Positions 8,901 through 17,125 of a stretch of 64,000 nucleotides of DNA are shown here, one piece after another. Position numbers and translations under genes: made by a program. The first letter of the stretch is position 1. Each line of letters begins with the position of its first letter. Below the pieces are notes generated by a model. It saw nothing but the letters and a program-made list of their open reading frames with translations. It was not told the DNA's origin and searched no databases. Source of the stretch: Bremerella alba (GTDB taxonomy: Bacteria > Planctomycetota > Planctomycetia > Pirellulales > Pirellulaceae); contig NZ_JABRWO010000008.1 of NCBI RefSeq assembly GCF_013618625.1, positions 310,001 to 374,000 of the forward strand, in the 5' to 3' direction.

Positions 8901-9882
8901 GATGGCCGAGTCTCCTATGACAGATGATTCTGCTCCGGCGAACCCGATGGCTGAATCACCAACCGAAGAAGCTCCTGGAACAGGTCCAGCGGTTGATCCT
9001 ACGAATCCGCTGGCCTCTGGTGCTGAAGCTCCTCGCTTTAACACCGAGACCGAAATGTCGTTTGACGAAGGTATCAGTGCCGAAACGGTACGGACTTTAG
9101 TCAATGATGCGGCCGATCACTTACGCGTAGCTCGCCCAGATATTGCTCTCTTGGATAGCGAAGGGAAAGCGTTGCCGGTCGATAGTCGCGTCAGTCAAAC
9201 GACGTGGATGGTCAAGCTTTCCACTACGCCTGATCAGTCCGCAGAGATTCTGGAGCAGGTTAGTAAGAAGCTCGAATCGACGCCTGTCTGGCCTTCGTCC
9301 AGCAAGATCGGTAGCAAGGTCGCCGGCGACATGCAAACAATGGCGATCCTGGCCATCGGTTTTTGTTTGATTGGGATCGTGGGCTACATTTGGTTCCGCT
9401 TTCAAAGTGTGGCCTTTGGTGTTGCCGCTGTGGTTGCGTTGGTGCACGACGTTTTAGTCACGCTCGGCTTTATTGCTCTGAGCGTCTGGTTGGCTCCTTT
9501 CTTAGGGTTCCTGCAGGTCACGGAATTTAAGATTAGCCTGCCGGTCGTTGCTGCCTTTTTGACGATCATTGGTTATTCGCTGAACGATACGATTGTGATC
9601 TTCGATCGTATTCGCGAAGTTCGCGGCAAGAGCCCCGACCTGACTAGCGAGATGGTCAACATCAGTATTAATCAAACGCTAGGACGTACGTTGCTAACCT
9701 CGCTCACAACGTTGATCGTGGTGCTCATCCTGTTCTTCATTGGTGGCGAAGGGATTCATAGCTTCTCGTTCTCGTTGGTGATTGGCGTGATTGCTGGTAC
9801 TTACAGCACCGTCTTTATCGCGTGCCCGGTTCTGATTTGGTTGATGAACCGCGATAAGAACACCAAGAAAGCGGAAGCTTAG
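5968..9882 (+). CDS. secDF: SecD-SecF fusion protein translocase subunit, unusually long
   Basis: SecD and SecF use the proton gradient to pull exported proteins through SecYEG. From ATG 5968 the protein has 1304 residues, against about 740-1000 for common SecDF fusions. It begins with a signal-peptide-like segment ending in AMA-QE and then an additional hydrophobic helix before the first SecD helix. SecD motifs: FGIDLQGG (about 126-133) and VGMAVDANVLIFERIREE (about 501). SecF motifs: DIDFNGGSSV (about 640) and IGYSLNDTIVIFDRIRE (about 1200). Between them, about 831-1024, is a Pro/Ala/Glu-rich linker in the SecF periplasmic loop, broken by a short hydrophobic patch. ATG 5968 has GGAG upstream (5957-5960); ATG 5878 would add 30 polar residues before the signal sequence. 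It forms an operon with yajC and ends at a strong terminator. Confidence 0.95.
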   Translation: MQKSCTIFAVMLVLSLTVTLMTGVDFGLDAGGSSWLGSTAMAQEAPSTEVPVPTTDVAPVEAPSSGGSQTFNVLGIILLTIVVPYVLGFWLATAIRMPELSRKLGITFASLVCSVTVCFLLWPPKFGIDLQGGVILVYEVDEQASLDLLASDVSSENTGMNLTPERQLEQGTAQLITQLQKRINPSGVSEVIIRPYGENQVEVIVPQAESSDLDSIKRLITKAGVLDFMIVANKQDHDYLFTRAEDEAQIGVTYVSDREGNRIGRWVRVDDEARGAVGEPNFADPNLTPYLNSQRHLVRGGGPGVPFEVLMRVERPEARLGGKHLSSSRVQRDEYGKPAVGFEFGVDGANRMGRLSQENLSETNIPRKLGIVMDNYLISAPRINAMITDSGIITGDFTQQEVTDLVQVLRSGKLPVVLRKEPISEQQISATLGDDTIRKGKVAISVSLIAVLIFMAIYYRVAGLVACFALVFNLVLILAVMIAIKADLTLPGIAGLVLTVGMAVDANVLIFERIREEINGGATLRVALSNGFGKAMSTIVDANITTLITAAVLYRIGTDQVRGFAVTLFVGILMSMFTAIYVSRGIFDILEKKRLLTTLKFLPSASSIGYDFIGKQKVAGMISLVVILVGMIGVGVRGKDIFDIDFNGGSSVQVFLEEPMPISEIRSKLTDVLPDLSVSAVTMEGYEDRIYKVDTSMSEYGQLGKVVVTDRTGASAEVDLAGVETLSGIIDRLATAEVGVAILPNTDGDGIEFQDETGADSGAMSVKNVDDDTQTADHLRMNFSTDALRYNTGAIPAGVEVVQDRISRVFTGPNGESQLVMHNMDFVPPTAAPGSQAAPPAKIEAPETSPTTTEPVQSAPEPEATSEKEEVPAETTEEKPEAPEGDMQSFIAPVSSHLMAMLPWHVTLDVLLQDNGEGESPAPEQPADEAPAEEKPAEEKTAEEPAAEEKPMEDAPTEEKPAAEPAAPMEEAPAAEAPMAESPMTDDSAPANPMAESPTEEAPGTGPAVDPTNPLASGAEAPRFNTETEMSFDEGISAETVRTLVNDAADHLRVARPDIALLDSEGKALPVDSRVSQTTWMVKLSTTPDQSAEILEQVSKKLESTPVWPSSSKIGSKVAGDMQTMAILAIGFCLIGIVGYIWFRFQSVAFGVAAVVALVHDVLVTLGFIALSVWLAPFLGFLQVTEFKISLPVVAAFLTIIGYSLNDTIVIFDRIREVRGKSPDLTSEMVNISINQTLGRTLLTSLTTLIVVLILFFIGGEGIHSFSFSLVIGVIAGTYSTVFIACPVLIWLMNRDKNTKKAEA

Positions 9883-9922
9883 AGGGGGTATGCCCTCAGC
9901 TTCGCTAATCGGCAAACTCTAC

Positions 9923-9957
9923 GAAGTCGGCATCAAGTGATGTCGACTTCTTTTTTT
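9923..9957 (+). terminator. Rho-independent terminator after secDF
   Basis: A long stem formed by GAAGTCGGCATC and its partner GATGTCGACTTC (9923-9950, one wobble, tiny loop) is followed directly by seven T residues. Confidence 0.88.
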
Positions 9958-10420
9958 GCGCTCATACCTAACGTTCTCGCCCGAACTGGTCAGCGCAAGC
10001 ATTGCGTATCGGTAATTAGAAGCAGTGTTCCTCTTCCCTTGGCATAGGTGCCGCTGCTGGCTGGGCCTTTGATATGGGGTTTCCATGAATGAGGCCAAAG
10101 CGGTCTTCGTCGGTTTTTCGGCGAACTTCGGATCGGGTCCTGAAGCAAGCCGCTGAGCTTTGTTTTCAACAAGGCGAGCTCGGCAGTGGCACCTTGAGCC
10201 AACTGGTTTTTTCACTACGTTTTTCGCAGCCGGAAAAGTCTTCCAGCGCAAAGTTTGCCTGACAGGTGCGTCGAGTATGTTCGCACCACCTCGGCGAGAA
10301 AAACGTGTTTGGGCACGACAGAAAATGAAGAGAGCGACGCTAGCATGCGTCGATGAAACGAAGCATCAGGATGGTCTTCGGATAGTAATGCAATGGATGG
10401 CGTACACGTGACTCCCCAAG
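9958..10420. other. Intergenic region between secDF and the LysM gene
   Basis: Short open frames exist on both strands, but their predicted proteins are rich in Arg, Thr and Cys with no recognisable fold, and codon use is unlike the neighbours. No clear promoter, repeat or RNA fold was picked out. Confidence 0.3.
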
Positions 10421-11320
10421 ATGACGGTACGCGAAATGAATGGCGATTCCAAGTTTCTTACCTTGGCTGCACTCGGAGTGATTGGCCTTGGTTCCGCTAT
10501 GCCCTATTGGTCGGCATGGTCTGCTCCTAATCAGGCTCCGCCTGAGATTTCCACCGCCCAGCCGGCGGCACCACAACCAGCGGACGAGCCTCGGCTTACC
10601 GCGCAGCAGTATTGGGATCAACAAGTATCCCGTCCCGACGTCGTGACGCTAACGCCTCGCGGTGGGCAAAGTATGGGTCTCGATAACCCTGCCCAGATTC
10701 CTTCCCTTTCGATGGACATGCAGCAAGCGACTCCGGTCGCGGCCCAGCCAATTTTGGCGAACGTGCCCATTAATCAAGTAGGTAGTGTCTCGCTGGCTTC
10801 CCGTGTGGAAGACATGGGCGCACCCAAGACGGCCTCACGTGCGGTGGTTCCCATCGAGATCCCTGGCTCAGCAAGACCGCTGCCGCCTACGATGACCTCG
10901 CCGGTGATTACGACACGTCAGGTCATGAAGCCCGAACTGCCAGAGACGCAAGTCCAACAGCAGTTCACTCCCCTGCCCCGTATCGCGCCACCCAATCACG
11001 GCGCGAGTAACAGCGGGTCGAAGATAACGCGGGAGCACCGCGTAAGAGATGGTGATAGTCTGGAGTCGATCGCCGAGAAATACCTCGGCGATCCGCTCCT
11101 CGCGGACGCGGTCTTCCGAGCCAACCGGTCTCAGCTCGATACTCCTGAGTTGCTGCCGATCGGAATTACGCTGATGATTCCCAGTTCTTCCGTTGAACAG
11201 TCAGCCCCGGAAGTAGATGGGCAACTCAGGCCGATGACCCGTTTGCGTCCGGTTTCCACCGGTGCCGGTTCACGCGGTGGAGAACTGCCTTGGACGACGT
11301 TGTCGCCGCCTGGAACCTAA
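10421..11320 (+). CDS. LysM-domain protein with N-terminal membrane anchor
   Basis: 299 residues. A short hydrophobic segment near the N terminus (FLTLAALGVIGLGSAMPYW) is a signal anchor or signal peptide. A long Pro/Gln/Ala-rich low-complexity middle follows. Near the C terminus (about 207-258) is a single LysM module (HRVRDGDSLESIAEKYLGD ... LPIGITLMIP), which in this family binds peptidoglycan-type glycans. The product is thus probably envelope-attached and reaches the cell wall. ATG 10421 is taken; ATG 10436 would shorten it by five residues. No operon partner is evident. Confidence 0.8.
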   Translation: MTVREMNGDSKFLTLAALGVIGLGSAMPYWSAWSAPNQAPPEISTAQPAAPQPADEPRLTAQQYWDQQVSRPDVVTLTPRGGQSMGLDNPAQIPSLSMDMQQATPVAAQPILANVPINQVGSVSLASRVEDMGAPKTASRAVVPIEIPGSARPLPPTMTSPVITTRQVMKPELPETQVQQQFTPLPRIAPPNHGASNSGSKITREHRVRDGDSLESIAEKYLGDPLLADAVFRANRSQLDTPELLPIGITLMIPSSSVEQSAPEVDGQLRPMTRLRPVSTGAGSRGGELPWTTLSPPGT

Positions 11321-11361
11321 GTCGGTTCCTAGCGGCTGGGGCCTACTAAGAATGCGGTGTC

Positions 11362-12306
11362 CTATTGAAGCGGTGTCGTGCGATCGGTCCAAGGATCACT
11401 GGCTTGAAGTTCCGCCATATGGACTTTGGTGAAGAAGAGAATGTCTTTCAAGCAGTTCGAGCGAGGATCGGCCAGCAGGTCGGTCCCTTCTAAGGAATTG
11501 GGCTTAGCCGCGAAGAAGATGGTCCGATCTTTGGCGTCACTCAGGTTCTTCTGGCGAATCTTATCGATCGTGCTGAAGATACGCTTGGCATCGCTGAAAC
11601 TGTTGCGGTCTCCTTCTCCGGCGATGACCATAATCGACAACTCGTTTTTGAGGATGGGTGTTTGAAGGGCTCGATTAGCATTGAATCCCTTAAACGTCTT
11701 CGGAGGAGAAACCAGGATCAGACCCTTCACGTCCTGTCCTTGCTTGATCGAAGGTAAAATGGGCCAGCTCCAATCTTGGGCGGCAAAATTCAAGGCCGCA
11801 GTGGCACTGAAGTCGCAACCAATAATCGTGAGCATCTCGATATTGAGGTTTCCCTTGTTGTTCTCTTGCATCAAGAAGCTTTTCACGGCTTCCAAGTCTT
11901 GAGTAACAAACGCATCGAAATCACTGGAACGAATGCGATCCAGGTTGATCTCGACTATTTGGCCGCCTGGCCCTTGGATCGACTTGCTGGCACCATGACC
12001 GCGAAGGTCAACGGTAATCACTGCCAGGCCTTCCTTCTGCATGGCCAACGCTAGGCCTGTCAGGTCTTTTTGGCTGTGCTCCCAGCCTGGCAGCATGATG
12101 ACGGGGATTGCCTTCTTACCAAGACTGCTTCCAAAGTACGTCCCATGAATGATCACGCCATCTTTGGTGGTTACGGATACGGTTTCCGGAGGCGGAATAT
12201 CTCTTCGCGCACCAGGTTTCGCAGGTGGCTGAGCTTGGATGATCGAGAGATCAAGGATCGATAACGCGCACAAGGCAACGAACAGCGAGAAAATTTGCAA
12301 ACGCAT
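11362..12306 (-). CDS. Exported alpha/beta-hydrolase-like protein, atypical nucleophile elbow
   Basis: 314 residues with a cleavable signal peptide (FSLFVALCALSILDLSIIQA-Q). The fold markers are an oxyanion-side strand and loop (IPVIMLPGWEHSQKDLTGLA) and VDLRGHGAS. At the expected nucleophile elbow the sequence is IIGCDFSATAAL: the G-x-Nu-x-G position carries Asp rather than Ser. The protein is therefore either an Asp-nucleophile enzyme of the dehalogenase/epoxide-hydrolase type, uses a shifted serine, or is inactive. The substrate is unknown. It is the last of three minus-strand genes; the lipoprotein gene upstream is 136 bp away, so co-transcription is uncertain. Confidence 0.75.
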   Translation of the reverse strand: MRLQIFSLFVALCALSILDLSIIQAQPPAKPGARRDIPPPETVSVTTKDGVIIHGTYFGSSLGKKAIPVIMLPGWEHSQKDLTGLALAMQKEGLAVITVDLRGHGASKSIQGPGGQIVEINLDRIRSSDFDAFVTQDLEAVKSFLMQENNKGNLNIEMLTIIGCDFSATAALNFAAQDWSWPILPSIKQGQDVKGLILVSPPKTFKGFNANRALQTPILKNELSIMVIAGEGDRNSFSDAKRIFSTIDKIRQKNLSDAKDRTIFFAAKPNSLEGTDLLADPRSNCLKDILFFTKVHMAELQASDPWTDRTTPLQ

Positions 12307-12442
12307 CTTGGCCGGATGGGTTGAAAGGTCGGATTCGGATAAGGACGTCTCAGCGACGCAACGTAAGACCGTATTTGACTTTATTAAATGTTAGACGCCA
12401 TTCCCCGGCCGGTCAAATTTTCCGACAACTTGCTTTAGACGG

Positions 12443-13126
12443 CTAGTTGGTAATAAATGATTCGTCCAGCATCAAGTCTTCTCGGACGTTGTACTTGTAG
12501 AAGTTTCGAGCGATTCGATGCGAGAGCAAGCGTAGAAACGAATTGCGGAATTCTCGCTCACTCTGAGAACTCGTGCCCACCCCATTTACCGGGAATTCGA
12601 TCGCGCTTGGCGTGTCTTGGAAGACGAGCTTGCCGTCATGATTGATATCGTAGACAGAGACCACATATTCGGCTGAACCCTTGTAAACGCCCGGGTTCGG
12701 TTGAATCTCGAAGCGTGCCAAGTCGATCGCGACGACCATGTCCGCTTTCAAAGCTTTGCCAGCCTCGCGGTAATCCATGTTGTCCCACCCACTACGATCT
12801 TTCCAGTCATCAATCTTTTGTTGGGGAATGATCTTTACCTCGTCGCCGTTTGCAAGAATCAGTGCTTCGATTCGTTCGGCCAGTTGGCGAGATGTCGAAT
12901 TCTCGGAGTAGAACGAAGGGCCCGCCACGCAGAGAACGGCGACATTCTTCTCGGATAGTCCTTTGAATTTAGCCGAGGCGTAGTCACCTTTTTGCAATAA
13001 TATAGCCAAAAGGCCAACACATCCGCTGTTGCTGACAAGCAGCAGGCAGATCAAGCTGAGCGGCAATACACCGGAAAACATTTGGGGCGAAAGTCGATAC
13101 CGTCCGTGGCTCATGACTTGGTCCAT
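12443..13126 (-). CDS. Putative lipoprotein, conserved planctomycete type, function unknown
   Basis: 227 residues. A hydrophobic signal ends in a lipobox-like SNSGC, so the mature protein would be a lipid-anchored envelope protein. The rest has an alternating strand/helix look (NVAVLCVAGPSF ... RQLAERIEALILANGDEVKI ... ADMVVAIDLARFEIQ) and a central statement of a Sec-exported ligand-binding or CsgG/TolB-like fold is possible, but I do not recognise a family with certainty. Several starts are possible (Met1, Met5 or Met16); the last two give a more standard lipoprotein signal. Its stop is followed by the hydrolase-like gene. Confidence 0.7.
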   Translation of the reverse strand: MDQVMSHGRYRLSPQMFSGVLPLSLICLLLVSNSGCVGLLAILLQKGDYASAKFKGLSEKNVAVLCVAGPSFYSENSTSRQLAERIEALILANGDEVKIIPQQKIDDWKDRSGWDNMDYREAGKALKADMVVAIDLARFEIQPNPGVYKGSAEYVVSVYDINHDGKLVFQDTPSAIEFPVNGVGTSSQSEREFRNSFLRLLSHRIARNFYKYNVREDLMLDESFITN

Positions 13127-13173
13127 CCGTGGTGATCTATCAATTGACTTGCATCATGCAAGTCGGGCATTTT

Positions 13174-13608
13174 TCAAAAATTGATTCTTACTAACCAGTC
13201 TCCCAGTGTGACGGCCACGACCAGAACTGTGATCGTGATAAGGACTGCGTCACTAGGAGCCGCGACGGTGAGCCTGCCCAGTAAAGCCGAGCTCAACATC
13301 CACGGAGCGAGGAACAGTGCAATGAGTCCTAACAGGCAGCCAGCGGTGTTCGCGTTGAGCGAGCCCCAAACATTGCCCTTCATCAGGTGCGACCAGCTAG
13401 TGGTCATCCCACACGAGGGACAGCGGGTACCGGTCAACTGCACCAGCGTACATGGGGGAAGCCCCAACTGCTGATGCGTTCCCAGTCCCTTAGTGCTAGG
13501 CGTAAGCCAGGCAGCGGTTACCAGTAAAATGGCTAAAATACCGCCCCCAATTCCCATGAGGATTCGCTGATACCAACGAAGTGGTGAAAGGGAGGCCGCT
13601 TCAGCCAT
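13174..13608 (-). CDS. DUF2752 family membrane protein
   Basis: 144 residues from ATG 13608. It has the DUF2752 signature of a Pro-Cys block with a second Cys pair (LPPCTLVQLTGTRCPSCGMTT), followed by hydrophobic helices (TAGCLLGLIALFLAPWML and a final helix near the C terminus). The family is membrane-bound with no established function; the paired cysteines suggest metal or redox chemistry (inference). A longer start at 13734 would add a polar extension before the first helix, so ATG 13608 is preferred. It lies 48 bp upstream of the lipoprotein gene in the same direction, so they are probably co-transcribed. Confidence 0.8.
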   Translation of the reverse strand: MAEAASLSPLRWYQRILMGIGGGILAILLVTAAWLTPSTKGLGTHQQLGLPPCTLVQLTGTRCPSCGMTTSWSHLMKGNVWGSLNANTAGCLLGLIALFLAPWMLSSALLGRLTVAAPSDAVLITITVLVVAVTLGDWLVRINF

Positions 13609-13829
13609 GACGCAATTGCTCTTCCATCGGGCGCGAACGATACCGAAAACCGGCGAACCGAACAAGTCAAGATTCGTACTCTCGATGCTATCACGGTTTT
13701 GGGTTGCTAGAAAGGCGAAGGATTCCCTACCCAAGTAGCTCCAGTGGCCACTTGCCCAGTGAGGATAGGCAGCACCGAAATCTCGACCGAATGACCAATG
13801 CCTCAGGCAAGCTCAGATTAGGCTGGCAA

Positions 13830-16800
13830 TCACTTCTCGCTCTGCAGATAAGCAAACAGATCGCGAACCTGGGTAGCGGTCAGGTCATCCAGCAGACGGT
13901 CCGGCATTAACGATTTGGCGATTGCCAGCGGACCGGCTTCGATTTCGTCTCGTGGGATGATCAGTGCTGCGTTGTCCGCGTTTTGCAGGGTGATCGTCTT
14001 GTCGTCCTGGTTTTTCAAAAAACCTGACAGAACACGTCCGTCGATCGTCAGAACGCGGTAGTTGGTGTACTCTTCTCGGATGGCTGCACTCGGGTCGACG
14101 ATCGATAGAAGCATGAAGTCGAGGTTGGTCCGTTCATAGCCTGTTAAATCGGGGCCGATGTCTGCTCCTTCGCCATGCAATTTGTGACAAGTACCGCACC
14201 GTTTGGTGAACAGTTGCTTTCCCTCCGCAGCAGTTCCCCGGGCTGTCTTTAGTAAGGTGGCTGTCTGCTCAAGTTGCAGGGCCAACTCGACCGGGGTGGC
14301 ACGGGTTGCTCCCCAAAGTTTGGCAATTCGACCATTCAGCTTTTCGTCGCCGTGGAGTTTCAGGTTTTCTAGCAAATCGACCGACACCGCTATTCTAGAA
14401 ACTCGCTTGGCTTCGATCGCATCGAGTAGCTGGTGGGCGGCCGCTGGTCGGGCAGTGACGTTGTCGATGATCGCCGACTGGATCGACGCAGGCTCATCTG
14501 GATAACGCAAAAGCAATTGATGAGCGATGTTCGCATCGTCGAAGGATCCTAAAGAACTAATCGCGGCCAGACGTATCGCCTGCGGTGCCGTTGAGATCGC
14601 GAGCTTCAGCAGTTCGTTCCGTGCGTCTTGCGACCCGACCTGTCCGAGTAGCTGAATGAATTTAACGCGATCTTTCTGCGGTGTTTTTGCATTGGTGGTT
14701 TTCTCAATTGCCGTTTGTTCTGCCTGGCCCTGCCCTGCCCGGACTAATAGCGCTAATTGGGCCGATGAATTTCCAGAAGCGGAAGAAACAATCGCTTCGC
14801 GTAGTTCCGCCGGCAAGCGATCGATCTTTCGACCGGAAAAAGCTTCGTCGACTGATTCCAGCATTTTTGTGCGGAGCGTTACATCCTCGGTGGCTTGAAT
14901 CAGTTGGGCCAGCTTAAGCAAGCTTCCGGTATCGGCCACTGCAGCCAAACGCTGAGCCAACCGCGGTAAGACAACGGCACTGCCAATTTGGGTAGAGGAT
15001 AACGAACTGGCAAGATCGGTTATTGCCAGGGAAGAGTCGTCAGCGTGCGCTTCGATCGCCCACCAGGTCAGAAGCGGAATGTGGGGATCGGAAGCCAGCT
15101 CGTCGCGCGATGCTAGACGCTGAGCGACTTCCAGGCCAACAGGCCCGGGAACCCGTTTCGCGGTCGAAGCGAGTTGACTGCATACTTCGACATGCGGTTC
15201 CTGCGACGCTAGAGAAATCAGCGTGTCAGACAGCGTGTGAGCCTGATCTTCCGAGAGAAGCCGTATGCCCCAGATTCGCACATGCGGGTCCTCATGGGTG
15301 AGCGCGGACTTTGCGACTTCAGTGTCGTAACCGGTTAACGCATCAATCGCCCACAGCGTCTCTAAGGCGAGTTGCCCTTGCGTTGCCGGCAGCGTTTTGG
15401 CCAGTTGGTCGGCTGCAGTGGGATCTCCGTCTTCTCGCAGTACACGCTGCGCCAGTTGTCGTGTTAGCTTGTTGGGGCTGGCAAGTTTTTCGATCAACTC
15501 CTCAGTAGGCAACTCGCGTAGGTTGACCAGCTTTTGCGAGGCGTATTGGTTGGGTTGAAGTCGCCAGATTCTTCCCCGTGCCCGATCCCACGTATCGCGA
15601 GGATCGACATGCGTGAGACGTGTGTCGCACCAATCGGCCACATAGACGCAACCATCGGGGCCGACTTTGATATCAACGGGCCGAAACCAAATATCGTCGG
15701 TTGCCATCGCATGAAATTGATCTTCGCTCTGCCAGGTCGAACCGTCAGGCGACACCTGCGAGACGGCAACGTAATTGTGAAGAGGAACCGGGGCGATAAG
15801 ATGATCGTGGTATCGCGGCGGTAGTGTGTCACTTTCATACTTGACCAACGTGTGGCTGAATCGTTCGGCTGGGGCGTGCTTCATGGCCGGGAAAAAACCG
15901 TACGCATGCGGATTCGTAAGCGGACCATGCTTCCCCCAGCTCTTTTGGTAGTAGCCTCCTTGGACATAGTGAAAGCCACGCGTGTTGCCACCATTGTGTC
16001 CGGAATAAAGCCTCCCCTTGGCGTCGAACTCGATGGCGAACGTGTTGCCGCCCCCCTCGGCGAAGATCTCGAACTGATGGCTCTCCGGGTGATAACGCCA
16101 AATGCCCTGCCCTTTGAAGTGAACGCTCTCGTGTGAAGGATTTTTGAGGACGCTGACCGTCGCCCAACATGTGCTTCCTTGAGCGCCGTACAGCCAGCCG
16201 TCAGGCCCCCAAGTCAAACTGTTCGCAACGGCGTGCGTATCTTCCAGGCCGAAGCCGGACAGGTGGACCTCGGGATCGGCGTCCGGAACATCGTCCTGGT
16301 TTTCATCGGGATAAAACAGCAAATACGGAGGGTTCATCACCCAAACGCCACCGCGACCTGGGAGGGCGCTGGTAACAATGTTCAAGCCATCGACGAAAGT
16401 CTTGTGCTTGTCGTATGTGCCGTCGCCGTTGGTGTCTTCATGGATGGTGATTTTGTCCGCACCACGATCGTGATTCGGTGGAGCCGGCGGAACCTTATCG
16501 AAAACGGCACGCAGATGCTCGTCGTACTTCACGATCTTCAGCCCTGCGGGAAAGGGATATTGCAGGTACTGCACGACCCACATGCGTCCTTTCTCGTCGA
16601 AATTAATACACACCGGTTGGCGAACTTCCGGCTCGGCCAATGCAGCTTTAATCGTGATATCGTCCGGCGTTGCAAATGCCTGTTCCGCTTGCTCAGCGGC
16701 CAGGGCCGGGACCGAGAAGTCAGCCGTCTGCCCACGTCCTTCAAAGTTGCGGATGTGCTCGCGAACGGCCTCATTGTTGGCTGCATCGAGCGACTTCGCT

Positions 16801-16883
16801 TTGGAGTTTCCCTCTTCAGCCGGTACCAGGGTGCACCACAGAAGCAAGACAGCAAGCGATAGAGCTGGTCGAATGAAGTTCAT
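13830..16883 (-). CDS. PVC-type heme-binding protein with dehydrogenase propeller and HEAT repeats
   Basis: 1017 residues with a signal peptide (LSLAVLLLWCTLVPAEE). The N-terminal half is the PVC membrane-bound-dehydrogenase propeller (CINFDEKGRMWVVQYLQYP, FAIEFDAKGRLYSGHNGGNT, VGPDGCVYVADWCDTR). The middle is helical HEAT-like repeats, and the C terminus is a single c-type heme domain with the motif C-G-T-C-H at about 893-897 and the PVC-specific tail (DGRVLSGFLKN...). The protein is periplasmic. Such proteins are thought to oxidise sugars or similar substrates and pass electrons to the attached heme; the substrate here is unknown. It stands alone, divergent from the LRR gene. Confidence 0.9.
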   Translation of the reverse strand: MNFIRPALSLAVLLLWCTLVPAEEGNSKAKSLDAANNEAVREHIRNFEGRGQTADFSVPALAAEQAEQAFATPDDITIKAALAEPEVRQPVCINFDEKGRMWVVQYLQYPFPAGLKIVKYDEHLRAVFDKVPPAPPNHDRGADKITIHEDTNGDGTYDKHKTFVDGLNIVTSALPGRGGVWVMNPPYLLFYPDENQDDVPDADPEVHLSGFGLEDTHAVANSLTWGPDGWLYGAQGSTCWATVSVLKNPSHESVHFKGQGIWRYHPESHQFEIFAEGGGNTFAIEFDAKGRLYSGHNGGNTRGFHYVQGGYYQKSWGKHGPLTNPHAYGFFPAMKHAPAERFSHTLVKYESDTLPPRYHDHLIAPVPLHNYVAVSQVSPDGSTWQSEDQFHAMATDDIWFRPVDIKVGPDGCVYVADWCDTRLTHVDPRDTWDRARGRIWRLQPNQYASQKLVNLRELPTEELIEKLASPNKLTRQLAQRVLREDGDPTAADQLAKTLPATQGQLALETLWAIDALTGYDTEVAKSALTHEDPHVRIWGIRLLSEDQAHTLSDTLISLASQEPHVEVCSQLASTAKRVPGPVGLEVAQRLASRDELASDPHIPLLTWWAIEAHADDSSLAITDLASSLSSTQIGSAVVLPRLAQRLAAVADTGSLLKLAQLIQATEDVTLRTKMLESVDEAFSGRKIDRLPAELREAIVSSASGNSSAQLALLVRAGQGQAEQTAIEKTTNAKTPQKDRVKFIQLLGQVGSQDARNELLKLAISTAPQAIRLAAISSLGSFDDANIAHQLLLRYPDEPASIQSAIIDNVTARPAAAHQLLDAIEAKRVSRIAVSVDLLENLKLHGDEKLNGRIAKLWGATRATPVELALQLEQTATLLKTARGTAAEGKQLFTKRCGTCHKLHGEGADIGPDLTGYERTNLDFMLLSIVDPSAAIREEYTNYRVLTIDGRVLSGFLKNQDDKTITLQNADNAALIIPRDEIEAGPLAIAKSLMPDRLLDDLTATQVRDLFAYLQSEK

Positions 16884-17055
16884 ACGGTAGGCGGGGAAAG
16901 GAAGGAATAAAAAAGGTGGCAGTTGTCGTTAGTTCTAGCTCAGTGAATGGAGTAAATCCAGCGAATTCTAGTAGATATTTCGCGACATCACTAAGGCCTG
17001 GCTTGCGACTGAACGATCGGTTGATTGGACCGGGGACGAACCGAAAGGATTGTAG

Positions 17056-17086
17056 TTGCAATCGGTACTATTAGGCTGGCTATAAT
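17056..17086 (+). promoter_or_regulatory. Candidate sigma-70-type promoter of the LRR gene
   Basis: TATAAT at 17081-17086 is preceded by TTGCAA at 17056-17061 with a 19-bp spacer, slightly long. A transcript would start near 17093, about 30 bases before the ATG at 17126, which has GAGGAG in front of it. Confidence 0.4.
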
Positions 17087-17125
17087 TGACCTCAATCCCT
17101 GATTGAATACCCCCGAGGAGCCCCG

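Noticed and set aside
8472-9104. 210-codon open frame on the minus strand inside secDF
   Set aside because: It is the mirror of the low-complexity Pro/Ala/Glu linker; Ser/Gly/Ala repeats on the other strand arise from the same codons.
10160-10411. 83-codon plus-strand frame before the LysM gene
   Set aside because: Composition rich in Arg, Thr and Phe without domain; no ribosome binding site.
16179-16862. 227-codon plus-strand frame within the heme/HEAT gene
   Set aside because: Shadow of a well supported minus-strand gene.
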